This document shows, piece by piece, positions 35,746 to 46,046 of a DNA stretch of 64,000 bases (the first letter of the stretch is position 1; each line of letters starts with the position of its first letter). The position numbers and the translations under genes are program-made. The stretch spans positions 520,522-584,521 of the forward strand of contig NZ_FQXU01000004.1 of the NCBI RefSeq assembly GCF_900130055.1, given 5' to 3'. The notes under the pieces were generated by a model, which was not told where the DNA came from, ran no database searches, and worked only from the letters and a program-made list of their open reading frames with translations. The stretch is from Clostridium intestinale DSM 6191. Its GTDB lineage: Bacteria > Bacillota > Clostridia > Clostridiales > Clostridiaceae.

Positions 35746-37827
35746 TTGAGAAGAGAACACATTAGTTATCCCTTAGATATGCCAGTTTCTATTTCCTACA
35801 GTTCCATTAAGGAATACCCTATCCACTGGCATAATGCTATAGAGATAATCTTTGTACTTAAAGGTACAGTAAACATTACTATAGATTCAGATACCTATGA
35901 AATTGAGGAAAAAGAACTTGAGATAATAAATATAGATGAAGCTCACAGAATTTATTCTGATGATCCAGATAACAGGGTTCTTATGTTTCATATTGACCCT
36001 AGCTTTTTCGAAAAGTACTATAGCGATATAGAAAACATGTTTTTCTATGTAAATACATCAGATGAAGGTGCTCAAGAAAGCGAAGAATACGATGACTTTA
36101 GAATATTTTTATCAATAATTCTTTGCGAGGCAATTCAAAAAAGAGAAGATTACGATGAGGAAATTGAAGATAACTTAATCGATTTGTTATATCACTTAAT
36201 AAATAACTTCCATTACTTAATATATGAAAAGGAAGAACTTAGGGAAAATGAAGAGCAATTAGAGCGTTATCACAGAATTGCAAAATATATCTTCAATAAC
36301 TATAATAACAAGATAAGTCTTCAGGAAATTGCTAAAAAGGAATTCTTAAGTGCAGATTATCTTTCTCATGAGATAAAAAATGCTACTGGTTATAGTTTTA
36401 CTGATCTCCTTAATCTTACAAGGGTTGAAGAATCAATAAAATTACTTTTGGATAGCGATTTAAGTATTTCTGAAATATCAGATGAGGTTGGCTTTTCTCA
36501 TGCTAGATATTATAATAAAAACTTTAAATTTTACTATAAACTAACTCCTCTTCAATACAGAAAGAGATTTAAATTAGATGAAAAAGCTTATGAAAAAGCT
36601 AAAAAAGTTACCCAGTTAGATATTAATGATTCTTTAAAATATTTATATCCTTATTTAGAGGATTACGACAGATTTAATTATGAAAATAAAATTCATAAAA
36701 TTAATATAAATATGGATGAGGAATCCTCTGAATGGACTCATAGGTTTAAAGAAGTAATAAACGTTGGAGATGCTTTTGATTTACTTATAGAAGAAAATAA
36801 GGATAATTTAGAAGAACTTCAAGAAGAAATCTCTTTTGAGTATGGAAGAATATTTAATTTATTTCATAGAGATATGGGTATTTTCCCTGGTAGTCAATTC
36901 TACAACTGGAATAAGACTAAAACAGTTCTAGAGTTTATGCAGTATATAGAACTTAAAGCACTTATCCTTATTGATCAAGGTGATTTGTCTCAAGAAGAGT
37001 TTATAAGTGCACTTAAAAGTTATATAGAATATTTCTCTGAAATAGAAACTGTAGACTTTTATAATACTAAATATCAATTTAAAAATACTCTTGATAAAAC
37101 ATTCAAATCTTCTATAATTGAGATTTTAGAAGATGCTGGTTTAGATTATTTTAGCGATGATTATGAAGGCAATCATTTAGAGATAAATAAAATATATGAT
37201 ACAGCCTATATGATACCTTATATTATTCATCAAGTGATAAATTACAAAACTCCTCTAAACTTTATAAGAGCTTTTGATGTTTTAGAGAAAGAGGTTATGC
37301 TTACAAACGAAGTATTTTTTGGCTCTTCTGGTTTAGTTAATGATATGGGAATAAAGAAACCTTCTTATTATGCCTTTTATCTTCTAAGTAAACTTGGAGA
37401 TGTTTTAGTTCAAAAAGGTGATGGTTATATAGTGACTAAAAGCGATGATGAATTCCAAATATTGTTATATAACTATGGAGAAGAACTTGATTATTTAATA
37501 AGCTCTGAAACCCTAGAAAAAAGAAGAGGAATAAAAAACACTACTGAGAAAAAGATATCTTTAAATATAGTTAATATAAATAGTGCTAACCAAGTTACCA
37601 CTTATATGATTAATGAAAAAATAGGCTCTTCTTATAACTATTGGCTTGGTATGGGAAAACCAAATAGAATAAATAAAGAAGAACGTGAGATACTTCATAA
37701 AGCATCTTTCCCAGGTATAAATTTTATATATAACAATAAAAGTACAATATTAAACCTATTACCAAAACTAAAAGGTTATGGAGCTCAACTTATTTTAATA
37801 AAAAAAGTACAGAAACACCTTAAATAA
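35746..37827 (+). CDS. AraC-family regulator fused to a glycoside hydrolase family 39-like domain
   Basis: The protein has 693 residues. A cupin-like sensor comes first (about 20-110, YPIHWHNAIEIIFVLKG). An AraC double helix-turn-helix follows at about 190-290, with ISLQEIAKKEFLSADYLSHEIK and ISEISDEVGFSHARYYNKNFK. A 400-residue C-terminal part resembles a GH39 (beta-xylosidase-like) barrel, recognisable by GIKKPSYYAFYLLSKLGD near residue 540. I could not find the catalytic Glu motifs, so the domain may be a sugar-binding relic. Such fusions in Clostridia regulate sugar use. It starts TTG with GAGGTGA ahead, divergent from clpB. Confidence 0.85.
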   Translation: MRREHISYPLDMPVSISYSSIKEYPIHWHNAIEIIFVLKGTVNITIDSDTYEIEEKELEIINIDEAHRIYSDDPDNRVLMFHIDPSFFEKYYSDIENMFFYVNTSDEGAQESEEYDDFRIFLSIILCEAIQKREDYDEEIEDNLIDLLYHLINNFHYLIYEKEELRENEEQLERYHRIAKYIFNNYNNKISLQEIAKKEFLSADYLSHEIKNATGYSFTDLLNLTRVEESIKLLLDSDLSISEISDEVGFSHARYYNKNFKFYYKLTPLQYRKRFKLDEKAYEKAKKVTQLDINDSLKYLYPYLEDYDRFNYENKIHKININMDEESSEWTHRFKEVINVGDAFDLLIEENKDNLEELQEEISFEYGRIFNLFHRDMGIFPGSQFYNWNKTKTVLEFMQYIELKALILIDQGDLSQEEFISALKSYIEYFSEIETVDFYNTKYQFKNTLDKTFKSSIIEILEDAGLDYFSDDYEGNHLEINKIYDTAYMIPYIIHQVINYKTPLNFIRAFDVLEKEVMLTNEVFFGSSGLVNDMGIKKPSYYAFYLLSKLGDVLVQKGDGYIVTKSDDEFQILLYNYGEELDYLISSETLEKRRGIKNTTEKKISLNIVNINSANQVTTYMINEKIGSSYNYWLGMGKPNRINKEEREILHKASFPGINFIYNNKSTILNLLPKLKGYGAQLILIKKVQKHLK

Positions 37828-37838
37828 GGTGTTTTTTT
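37813..37838 (+). terminator. Terminator at the end of the AraC-fusion gene
   Basis: AAACACCTTA / TAAGGTGTTT with a 2-nt loop plus seven T; it spans the stop codon. Confidence 0.85.
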
Positions 37839-37966
37839 GTTTTTTTATTAATTATAAATAAATTAAAACCCCTTAATTGTACCTATAATTCATCATAACT
37901 ATCAATGATTTTTATAATAATTAGAAATATAATATAGACAAGAAGTAAGAAAGCGAGTGTGGATTT

Positions 37967-38071
37967 ATGAAAACACTAAAAAACATGTTTAAATCAGTTA
38001 AATTAACTTCATTTAGTCCTAAGTTAAGTTTATTCCAATTAACCTTTGACTTAATTAGCAAAAGATATTAG
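37967..38071 (+). CDS. Small ORF, 34 codons, unknown
   Basis: MKTLKNMFKS is the start of a 34-residue basic, amphipathic peptide ending in ISKRY. A weak GAGTG/GGA site precedes the ATG. An AT-rich -10-like TATAAT-type box is about 35 nt upstream, and an intrinsic terminator stands 25 nt after the stop. It therefore looks like a self-contained transcription unit within an otherwise gene-free 300-bp gap. It could equally be a small regulatory RNA. No family recognised. Confidence 0.45.
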   Translation: MKTLKNMFKSVKLTSFSPKLSLFQLTFDLISKRY

Positions 38072-38095
38072 TTAAACTTAAATTATATATTTTAT

Positions 38096-38134
38096 AAAAA
38101 AGCCTAGCCACTAACGTAGCTAAGGCTTTTTTTA
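38096..38134. terminator. Bidirectional terminator between small ORF and phosphoesterase
   Basis: AAAAAGCC-TAGC pairs with GCTA-AGGCTTTTT with one bulge, T-rich on both sides. Confidence 0.8.
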
Positions 38135-39283
38135 TTTAAATTCAAGTATTATATTTACTAATTCAGATCTACTTCCAATCCTTATTGGTGGCCCCCAAGT
38201 TCCAAATCCTGATGAAACTATAACATTTAAATTTTCTTTTTTAAGATATCCCCAGTCTATTTCAAATAATCTTTTAGTTATTAGATTACTAGGAGATAAC
38301 TGTCCTCTATGAGTATGTCCTGATACTTGCAAATCTACCCCTGCATCTACAGCCTCCTGAAGATACTTCGGTTGATGATCCATAACTATTATAGGTAAGT
38401 CTTTATTGATGTTTTTTGTTATGTCACTTAAATCTTTTCTCTTTGTTTCCTGATAACTTCCTCCAGAAACATCATCTCTTCCAACAACATAAAAACTTCC
38501 GTTAATCTCTGAATAATCATCTCTAAGAACTTTAACATTATTCTCTTCTAAAATTTTTACAAACTCATCAACTTTTCCACTTATATATTCGTGATTACCA
38601 GTTACAGCATAAATCCCTAATGGAGCTTCAATTTGTTTGAAATATTCTCCAACATTTCCTTCTATAAAGGGCTCTACTCTGTCATCTATAATATCTCCAG
38701 CTAATAAAACAATATCTGGCTTAACTGAATTAGTTAATTCAACTAACTTCTCCATTCTATTTCTATAACCTACACTTCCTATATGTATATCTGAAGCCAT
38801 TATTATATTTAACTTTTTCATGTCTCCTGCAGTTTTATCAACACTTAAGGTATATTTATTTATCACTGTACTTGATCCACTCCAAGTTCCATATATAAGT
38901 ACAAAGGCTAATATACAAACTATTACTATCCCCATATAGGTTTTAAAGGTATCATTTACTCCTAAAATATTAAATTTCCAATTAACCAACCTAAATAAAT
39001 CTACTATTACAATTATTATAATTGAATATAAAAGTACAGCCATATAATAGGAACCTAAATAATTAAACACCCCTGAAATCTTATTAGGCATATATCTCTC
39101 TAAAAGCTTACTAACAATGTAACTAAAAGCAAATAAGTAAAATATAACCCAATATATTACCCTATTAATGTCTTTATTAAAAATCCCTACTAATTCTAAA
39201 CCTCTTATTCCTATGTAATAGTTCAGTAATGTATACACAATAAGCATTGCTGCCACAACTAAAAACATCATCTTTTTATTCAA
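38132..39283 (-). CDS. Membrane-bound metallophosphoesterase (YkuE/YkoQ type)
   Basis: The protein has 383 residues. Four or five membrane helices (about 1-145) are followed by a calcineurin-like phosphoesterase domain. Its metal motifs are MASDIHIG, LLAGDIIDD, VTGNHEY, MDHQP and SGHTHRGQ. Relatives cleave lipid-linked phosphates such as UDP-diacylglucosamine or phospholipids; the site probably faces the cytoplasm or membrane surface. The start TTG at 39283 is supported by AGAGGAAGG; ATG codons 12-15 nt inside are alternatives. Confidence 0.9.
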   Translation of the reverse strand: MNKKMMFLVVAAMLIVYTLLNYYIGIRGLELVGIFNKDINRVIYWVIFYLFAFSYIVSKLLERYMPNKISGVFNYLGSYYMAVLLYSIIIIVIVDLFRLVNWKFNILGVNDTFKTYMGIVIVCILAFVLIYGTWSGSSTVINKYTLSVDKTAGDMKKLNIIMASDIHIGSVGYRNRMEKLVELTNSVKPDIVLLAGDIIDDRVEPFIEGNVGEYFKQIEAPLGIYAVTGNHEYISGKVDEFVKILEENNVKVLRDDYSEINGSFYVVGRDDVSGGSYQETKRKDLSDITKNINKDLPIIVMDHQPKYLQEAVDAGVDLQVSGHTHRGQLSPSNLITKRLFEIDWGYLKKENLNVIVSSGFGTWGPPIRIGSRSELVNIILEFK

Positions 39284-39373
39284 ATTCCTTCCTCTTCTCT
39301 ATAACGTTTATATTTTAATACTTGCCCAAAAGGGAGCTAATCAGTACACCTAATATGCTCCCTTTTAAATATT

Positions 39374-40636
39374 CTATAAATTTTTTTCTAATGCAAATGC
39401 TAATGAGAAATATTTTAATGCATCTCTTATATCTCCCAAATGATAATACATATTCGCCATATCTATATATCTATTATATCTTTCTTCTTTACTTCCAAAC
39501 TTAAATAATGAGTCCAAAGAAAGATTCATATACATTTCAGCTTCTTTATATTTACCTTGCTTTTGTAAAATACTTCCCTTTAAGTAATATGATTGCTCAA
39601 TTAATCTTATATTATTACAATCTATTGCTAAATTTAAAGATTCATCTGAAACCTTATAAGCTTCATCATATTCACCATTCTCTATAAAAAGCTTGATGAA
39701 ATTATTCATAAATTCCACATATCTAACCTTGTTGAATTTAGGAAAAATATTTAAACCTTCATTAAACTCAGCTTTAGCTTTCTCTTTTTCACCTATTTCA
39801 AAATAACATTCTCCATAATTACCTTTAGACAAAGCTAAATAAACTGGATTATCCTTTTGATATTCATAAGCTTTTTCTATAAACTCTCCAGCTTCTGGTT
39901 TTCTTAATTTAATACAAAGTGTTGCTAGCAGATTATATATTTTCCCTTTACTTATATTGTCTTCAACATAATCTATATATTGAACTACTTCTTTCATATT
40001 TTCAAAGGCTTGATTATTATCTTTTAGTTTATAGTAGCATAATCCTTCACTGTAAAGTGCATATGCATATTCACCTTTATCATTTAATCCATTCTCTTTT
40101 AGAATTTCTTTAAGCCTTGAATAGTATGATAAAGCTTCCATATACTCTTTGTTATTAAAGAAATATTTAGCCATATCATAAAAATACTCAATTACTTTCT
40201 CAGAATTTTTATTATTTTGATGAAGGAAATAATATTGAGATACTATTATTTGTATATTTTCATATTTCCCTTCTTCCAAGTAATAATTAAATAATAAGTG
40301 CATTAAATCGAAAGCAAGATCATAATATTTATATGCTTGCGCAAAATCCAGATTATACTTTATCTTACTTTCTATGTCCTTATCTGAGAAAAGACCATCC
40401 TTCAATAATTCTAAATTAGAAATTAACTGCTCCCTAACATCTTTTAATAAATAATCTACATCAATTAAGAGTTTAGATGAAACATATTCTAGGATTTCAA
40501 TTTATGCTTTTATCTTCTCATTCTCAATACAACTCATCTTTGATATAGATATTTTATCTCCGCAAAGTTCCTTTAAGGTAATCCCCTTATATATCCTAGC
40601 ACGTTTTATTTTTTCTCCTGTTGAAAGTATCTCCAT
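39374..40636 (-). pseudogene. HTH-TPR regulator broken by an in-frame stop codon
   Basis: ATG at 40636 has GGGTGG 6 nt ahead and opens MEILSTGEKIKRARIYKGIT, an XRE-type helix-turn-helix of the same family as the next gene upstream. After 44 codons a TAA (40502-40504) interrupts. The same frame then continues open to 39374 with IEILEYVSSK and about 370 residues of TPR helices (e.g. YEEGLCYYKLKDN-like units). Without the stop it would be a protein of roughly 420 residues. Relatives have an intact linker at this place. A late restart at the ATG at 40405 could yield a TPR-only protein. A sequencing error cannot be excluded. Confidence 0.8.
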
Positions 40637-40656
40637 TACTTACCACCCATCTGCCA

Positions 40657-41958
40657 TTAATTTCTTAATAACCCAATACTATTAAATATATCAATCCCAT
40701 AATCCAAATATTTAGCAGCTTCCTTTTCCCTTTTACTATCCATATAGAATTTCCCTAACATTATAGCAATTTGTCCTGCTCTCTTATTGCAATCATTATT
40801 AATTGCATATTTATATGTATCTATAAGTATGTTTTCAGCTTCATTTTGAATGTCTTTAATTAAGTTAACTCTATACTGTAATAAATTACATTCTATTCTA
40901 TTTTCATGGTCATCATCTCTAATATGTTTATATATCTCTTTTATACCCTCTTCACATTTCTCCACATCTTTTATCTTTAAATAGTTTTCGCATATGTTAA
41001 GAAGTGTATTAACAAGTTTCTCATCATTATTACTAAGTCTGATGCCTTTAGCCAAGTTATAATGAATAAAGGATTCTTCAATATTTTCGAATTCATAAAA
41101 TAACCTTCCCAAGCTATTTTCTATTTCTGCTATACTGGATATGTCTTCTAACTCTTGATATACTTCTAAAGCTTTTTTAGAATATTTAATAGCATTAATA
41201 AGGTCCCCACTTTCACTATATTCATCTGAAAGCAATAAAAGTGTTCTAGCATAATCTTTTTTATTATATATCTTTTGGAATTTTTCCTTAGCTAAAAAAG
41301 CGTAATCTATTGACTGCTTAATATTATCCGTCTTAAAAAACGAATTTGCCATATAATAATATATTTCTCCAAGCAACTGATCATTACCTATATTATTATC
41401 TATATAAACTTTTTCTGCTTGTTTTAAATAGGAGCTTGTAGAATGGTATGCTTTTAACTTTAGTGTTATTTTTCCTAAACAAAGAAATGTCTTAACTACC
41501 TCTTCAAAATTATTATTTTTTATGAAGATTACATTAGAAGACAAGAAGTATTGTTGAGCTGCAACCAGTTCATCTTTCAACATATGAATTTTGCCTGTTA
41601 AAAACAATATTCTAGCTTTTCTATATTCAAGATTATACTTTTCAGAATAGTATAATCCATTTTCTATATACTTCTCTCCCATAAAATAATCTCCAGATAG
41701 TATATATGCTTCAGCTACCTGCTCATAATACATACATATCTTCTCTGCTTGAGTTTCCTCAGATTCCATTAAGTACTCTACAGAGGTTTTTAAAGCATCT
41801 GCTAAATATTCTAAAAGATCCATTGATGGATTTGAACGCCCAGATTCAACTAAAGATATCTGTCCTGGAGTTATTCTATCCCCTGCCAAATCTTTTAGAG
41901 TCATATTTAACTCTTTTCTTTTTCTTTTAATTTTTTCCCCTAATGAAAGAATTTCCAT
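40657..41958 (-). CDS. XRE-family helix-turn-helix regulator with TPR domain
   Basis: The protein has 433 residues. An N-terminal HTH_3 domain (about 8-65) with MTLKDLAGDRITPGQISLVESGRSNPSMDLLEYLADAL is followed by about nine TPR-like helix pairs (75-430). This is the layout of RNPP-like and sporulation-linked HTH-TPR regulators, which bind short peptides or partner proteins. The neighbouring gene downstream (39374-40636) is a diverged paralogue with a stop codon, so this was a tandem pair. The ribosome site is weak (AGAGTG). Confidence 0.88.
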   Translation of the reverse strand: MEILSLGEKIKRKRKELNMTLKDLAGDRITPGQISLVESGRSNPSMDLLEYLADALKTSVEYLMESEETQAEKICMYYEQVAEAYILSGDYFMGEKYIENGLYYSEKYNLEYRKARILFLTGKIHMLKDELVAAQQYFLSSNVIFIKNNNFEEVVKTFLCLGKITLKLKAYHSTSSYLKQAEKVYIDNNIGNDQLLGEIYYYMANSFFKTDNIKQSIDYAFLAKEKFQKIYNKKDYARTLLLLSDEYSESGDLINAIKYSKKALEVYQELEDISSIAEIENSLGRLFYEFENIEESFIHYNLAKGIRLSNNDEKLVNTLLNICENYLKIKDVEKCEEGIKEIYKHIRDDDHENRIECNLLQYRVNLIKDIQNEAENILIDTYKYAINNDCNKRAGQIAIMLGKFYMDSKREKEAAKYLDYGIDIFNSIGLLRN

Positions 41959-42134
41959 AAATCACTCTTCCTTCTCTTATATCATTGCTATAGCATTACG
42001 AAAATATTAAATTTATTCTAAAAATTTATTTAAATTATACCATATAACCTTATTTTTTAATATATTTTATAAAAAAATTACCTGTTAAAATTTAAATTTT
42101 CTACAAAATTCTATGAAAAAGATTTAATTCTGTC

Positions 42135-42165
42135 AAAAAAAAAGTTCGAGAGAATCTCTCGAACT
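42135..42165 (-). terminator. Terminator after the YtxH-like gene
   Basis: AGTTCGAGAG / CTCTCGAACT stem with a tiny loop and nine T on the minus strand; it begins inside the stop codon. Confidence 0.92.
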
Positions 42166-42337
42166 ATTTCATCCATCCCATCATGTCTCCGTAGGTATCG
42201 CCTGCCGCATTCATGACTTTTTTGCCAGCTTTTCTAAAAGCTTTTTGTGTTTTTCTATCTAGTTGTGGTAGGACCATCATACCGAAAGCTGCTCCTACTA
42301 TTGCCCCTGTAGTTATTCCGCTCACAAATTTTCCCAT
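42164..42337 (-). CDS. Small YtxH-like protein
   Basis: This 57-residue protein has a glycine-rich hydrophobic N-terminal segment (KFVSGITTGAIVGAAFGMMVLP) and a basic amphipathic tail (KTQKAFRKAGKKVMNAAG). It resembles the YtxH/YvlC-type small stress proteins of Firmicutes, which lie at the membrane; function unproven. ATG 42337 has GAGGTG 7 nt ahead. It is monocistronic. Confidence 0.75.
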   Translation of the reverse strand: MGKFVSGITTGAIVGAAFGMMVLPQLDRKTQKAFRKAGKKVMNAAGDTYGDMMGWMK

Positions 42338-42425
42338 ACTACTGCACCTCACTGTAATATTTTATTTTTTTTTGTCGATTATAGTATATGCAGTAATAAA
42401 TTTAATACTCACTGAAAATTTTGGA

Positions 42426-43040
42426 TTAATTGTTGGTATTATCTAGTGCTTCCTTTGCAAGTTTATCTGCTAAATCATTATATTTATCGCCACTGTGCCC
42501 TTTGATTTTTTTAAAGTTCACCTGTATAAGGTGCATATTTTTTTTCATAAATTCATGATAATATTTAGTTAAATCCTTATTCCTCTGCCAAGTTCCTTTA
42601 GCCCAACATTCGATTCCTTGATAATCATAGCATATTGTAATTTCCTTATAATCATTGTTAATGGCATATTCAACTGCCTTCATGGAACCCATAACTTCTC
42701 CCGCAACATTTCTTAGAGAAATATCTTCTTTTTTATAACCTACACCCTTATCCTTATGAATTACTTCACCATCTTTTACAACTACTAATCCATAAGAATA
42801 ATTATTTTTAGCTTCCATAAAGCTACCATCAACATATATAAAAACTCCATTTTCAGGCTCCTCACCCTCAACCTTATCCCCTAGATGAAGTGCTATAAAA
42901 TTTTCTGCTTCTTTTCTATTTCCAAAACTTTTATATATAGCCCCTTTACAACCTATAACTTCTTTTTTACATTCATCCCAGCTCTCAAGAATAAGAGGTA
43001 AATTACTCTTACCTTGTGCTACAGCATAAAACTTTCCCAT
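42426..43040 (-). CDS. Ribonuclease H1 with N-terminal viroplasmin-type hybrid-binding domain
   Basis: The protein has 204 residues. Residues 1-48 (MGKFYAVAQGKSNLPLILESW) form the caulimovirus viroplasmin/RNase H1 hybrid-binding domain. Residues about 65-200 are the RNase H fold with catalytic Asp (VYVDGSF-type, FIYVDGSF), Glu (AGEVMGSMKA), Asp (CYDYQGIECW) and the last Asp (YNDLADKLAKEAL). It degrades RNA in RNA-DNA hybrids. GGAGG is 4-5 nt ahead of the ATG. Confidence 0.93.
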   Translation of the reverse strand: MGKFYAVAQGKSNLPLILESWDECKKEVIGCKGAIYKSFGNRKEAENFIALHLGDKVEGEEPENGVFIYVDGSFMEAKNNYSYGLVVVKDGEVIHKDKGVGYKKEDISLRNVAGEVMGSMKAVEYAINNDYKEITICYDYQGIECWAKGTWQRNKDLTKYYHEFMKKNMHLIQVNFKKIKGHSGDKYNDLADKLAKEALDNTNN

Positions 43041-43053
43041 TTTATCCTCCTTA

Positions 43054-44070
43054 CTAAGTCAAAGCCTCAACTACTGAATAAAATTTATCCAAGTTATTTG
43101 CTTTAGTAAATCTCTTTACGTACTCTAAAGCATTTTTCAAAACTATTATATTCTTTTCATTACCTGCCCAATTCTCTAATATAATCTCTAGTGGAACATC
43201 ATTTATTAACTTATTTAATGCAAATAATACTACAGCCATATCATCTATACTTCCCACTATAGGTATTTTATCAAAAATAATATCTTTAGGAACAACAATA
43301 TAACCAATTGATGCTGCAACTGCTATCTTTGTTTGATTATTAATTCTGTTGTCTTTCATAAGCCTTACTATTAATGCAAGTATATCTGGAACTAATAATA
43401 TGTAATCCTCAACAGACTTAAACCTTTCAGGAATCTTATTCTCTACATAATCTCTTCCATCACTATAGTAATCCTTTGTCTTTTCTACTATAACTTCAGT
43501 AGAAACAACTTCCACTTTCTCTTCAATTTTCTCAATCTCTTCTAAAGTTGTTACTTCTTCTCTTACTTCAGATATTTCCTCTATAACTTCTGATTTCACT
43601 ACAAGACTTTTATCCATTAACTTCTTTACTTCAATTTTTGAGTTATATAAATTTACTGCTAAGCTATCTTTATCTTGAACTATATTTAATGAACCTAATC
43701 TTAAGAATTTAAAATCTTTAATTAACTCATTTAAGTGTATAATTACAGTATCATTTTCAACTTCGATTCCTAACTTTTTAAAATCAGTAAGTATTTTTCT
43801 AAGGATCAACTTTCTTACTGGCTTTATTGCTGGAATTCCAAGAGCTTTTAATTCTGATAACTTTATAACTAAATCCTGCTCCCTTACTTCCACTATATTA
43901 AAGAAAATCGAAAATTTTATATTAAATAATTTTTTATATGTACCTTTTATTCCTATTTTATTATCTAGCTCTATTGAGTTTATAATCAATCCTTTTAAAT
44001 CAATTACCTCTCTTAATAAATCTAACAAATCCTCTTTTGTAAGTTTTACTTTTACTTCTGATATGTTCAT
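43054..44070 (-). CDS. DUF1232 (YkvA-like) domain protein with long N-terminal region
   Basis: The protein has 338 residues. The N-terminal 190 residues are a beta-rich domain without clear family. A Glu/Val-rich linker (about 190-230) follows. The C-terminal part has the DUF1232 signature NNQTKIAVAASIGYIVVPKDIIFDKIPIVGSIDD (about 255-290), a short hairpin thought to insert in the membrane. ATG 44070 with AGGGGG just ahead is used rather than the ATG 57 nt upstream. Function unknown. It lies 13 nt before the RNase H gene, so probably co-transcribed. Confidence 0.8.
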   Translation of the reverse strand: MNISEVKVKLTKEDLLDLLREVIDLKGLIINSIELDNKIGIKGTYKKLFNIKFSIFFNIVEVREQDLVIKLSELKALGIPAIKPVRKLILRKILTDFKKLGIEVENDTVIIHLNELIKDFKFLRLGSLNIVQDKDSLAVNLYNSKIEVKKLMDKSLVVKSEVIEEISEVREEVTTLEEIEKIEEKVEVVSTEVIVEKTKDYYSDGRDYVENKIPERFKSVEDYILLVPDILALIVRLMKDNRINNQTKIAVAASIGYIVVPKDIIFDKIPIVGSIDDMAVVLFALNKLINDVPLEIILENWAGNEKNIIVLKNALEYVKRFTKANNLDKFYSVVEALT

Positions 44071-44238
44071 GGTTCCCCCTACAATTACACATTTTAACTT
44101 AATTAAGTATAACTCATATTTGGTCAATTATCCATAACTTACATTACCAAAACTTATGTAATTCATTAGACAATATCTATTAAAAATATATAATTTAAAG
44201 TATATAATCGTTAATATTCTAAAAACTGGGGGGCAATT

Positions 44239-45972
44239 ATGAATAAACTAAAGAAGAAAATACTTATAATACCATTAATAACAGCCTTACTTTCTATAGT
44301 TTCTCTTATATATGTAGATTTAGGCTTTAACTCTTATGAAAAAAAATCCTATTTAAACTTTAAGGAAGACTTTCAAAGTAGAAATATTCAAAAAGTTGAA
44401 TTAAATAACACAGATAATATCCTTGTAATTTTAAACTCTGGTGAAAAATATATAACAACTAACCCTCAAAGTCCTGATTTTCAGGAAGAACTTCTAAGTA
44501 ACGGAGTTATAGTAAAAAGACAAAGTAGCACCCCCTTGGTTAAGACTATCCCTGCTTTAACTTTAGTTGCTTCAATACTTTTTATAGTATTATATTCTGT
44601 TAATACTAAGAGATTACCTATAGGATCTTCATTTTCTCCTGAAGATGTTTCAACTGATATGAAGACAAAATATGATTTTTCAAAAGTTGCTGGAAACGAT
44701 GAAGCTAAAGAAAGTCTTCAAGATGTGGTAGATTTTCTAAAAAACCCTGACAAATATGCACGTTATGGAGCTAGAATTCCTAAAGGAGTCATTTTATATG
44801 GCGAACCCGGAACAGGCAAAACACTACTTGCAAAAGCAGTTGCTGGAGAAAGTAATGTTCCTTTTTATGCTATGAGCGGTTCAGACTTTATGCAAATGTA
44901 TGTAGGTGTGGGCGCTTCAAGAGTACGTTCTGTATTTAAAAAAGCAAGGGATAAAGGAAAAGCTTTAATATTTATAGATGAGATTGATGCTATCGGTAAA
45001 AAAAGAGATGGTTCTAAAAACTCTTCTGGTACAGATGAAAGAGATCAAACATTAAACGCCTTATTAACTGAGATGTCTGGATTTACTGAAAAAGAAGGTA
45101 TTGTAGTTATCGCTGCAACGAACAGATTAGATATATTAGATCCTGCACTATTAAGACCTGGAAGATTTGATAGACATATAGAAGTCTCTCTTCCAGATAT
45201 AACTGCCAGAGAGCATATACTTAATCTACATCTAAAAAATAAACCTTATAAAGATTTAAATATTAAGGATATAGCTGAAAAAACAGCTTATTTTTCTGGT
45301 GCTAAACTTGAAAGTTTAACTAACGAAGCAGCTATATTAGCAGCAAAGGAAGAAACAGAATTTTTAACTAATGAGCATATAAATTCAGCTTACGATATAG
45401 TAATTGCAGGTTATGAGAAAAAAAATAGATCTCATATAACTGATTTAGAGAAAAAAATAACAGCTTATCACGAAGCTGGACATGCTCTTTGTTCTTTATT
45501 AAAAACGCCTGAAGATAAGGTATCAAAGGTTACTATTATCCCCACCACAAAAGGTGCCGGAGGATATACTTTAACAGTTCCTAAGGATAAAGCTTATCAA
45601 ACTATTACAAATTTAAAAAATAAAATAATGGTTTTACTAGCTGGACGTGCTGCTGAAGAATTAATCTTTGGGAAAGATAATATTACTACAGGAGCATATG
45701 GAGATTTAAATTCATCAACTGAGATAGTTATGTCTATGATATCTGAGTATGGAATGGGACAAAACTTAGGCTTATTAAAAATGTCCTCTTTAGGTTCACT
45801 TTCTACTTCCTATGGAAATGTAGTAATTGAAGAAGCTAAAACCCTTTTAGAAGAGCTTTACGAGGATACAAAACTTTTACTTAATGAAAACATGGATCAG
45901 CTTGATAAGATAGCTAGAATGCTACTAAAAGAAGAAACTATTTACTACGATGATTTAGTTGCTATGGCTTAA
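44239..45972 (+). CDS. FtsH-family ATP-dependent membrane zinc protease
   Basis: The protein has 577 residues. Membrane helix at about 8-28, short extracellular domain, second helix at about 107-125. The AAA module has Walker [14 protein letters not shown] (about 190-202), Walker [10 protein letters not shown] and the SRH region RPGRFDRH. The M41 protease has zinc motif HEAGHA (about residue 417) and a later Asp in TTGAYGDLN. It degrades membrane and soluble proteins. It is shorter than housekeeping FtsH (about 600-650) and stands alone, so it may be a paralogue. GGGGGG site 6-7 nt ahead. Confidence 0.92.
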   Translation: MNKLKKKILIIPLITALLSIVSLIYVDLGFNSYEKKSYLNFKEDFQSRNIQKVELNNTDNILVILNSGEKYITTNPQSPDFQEELLSNGVIVKRQSSTPLVKTIPALTLVASILFIVLYSVNTKRLPIGSSFSPEDVSTDMKTKYDFSKVAGNDEAKESLQDVVDFLKNPDKYARYGARIPKGVILYGEPGTGKTLLAKAVAGESNVPFYAMSGSDFMQMYVGVGASRVRSVFKKARDKGKALIFIDEIDAIGKKRDGSKNSSGTDERDQTLNALLTEMSGFTEKEGIVVIAATNRLDILDPALLRPGRFDRHIEVSLPDITAREHILNLHLKNKPYKDLNIKDIAEKTAYFSGAKLESLTNEAAILAAKEETEFLTNEHINSAYDIVIAGYEKKNRSHITDLEKKITAYHEAGHALCSLLKTPEDKVSKVTIIPTTKGAGGYTLTVPKDKAYQTITNLKNKIMVLLAGRAAEELIFGKDNITTGAYGDLNSSTEIVMSMISEYGMGQNLGLLKMSSLGSLSTSYGNVVIEEAKTLLEELYEDTKLLLNENMDQLDKIARMLLKEETIYYDDLVAMA

Positions 45973-45977
45973 ATAAA

Positions 45978-46020
45978 ATGCAGAAGAATTTTTGTACAGA
46001 GAGTTCTTCTGCATTTTTTA
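45978..46020 (+). terminator. Terminator after the FtsH-like gene
   Basis: AATGCAGAAGAA / TTCTTCTGCATT stem followed by TTTTT. Confidence 0.88.
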
Positions 46021-46046
46021 CTTTTCTACCAAGTCTTTGCATGTTT

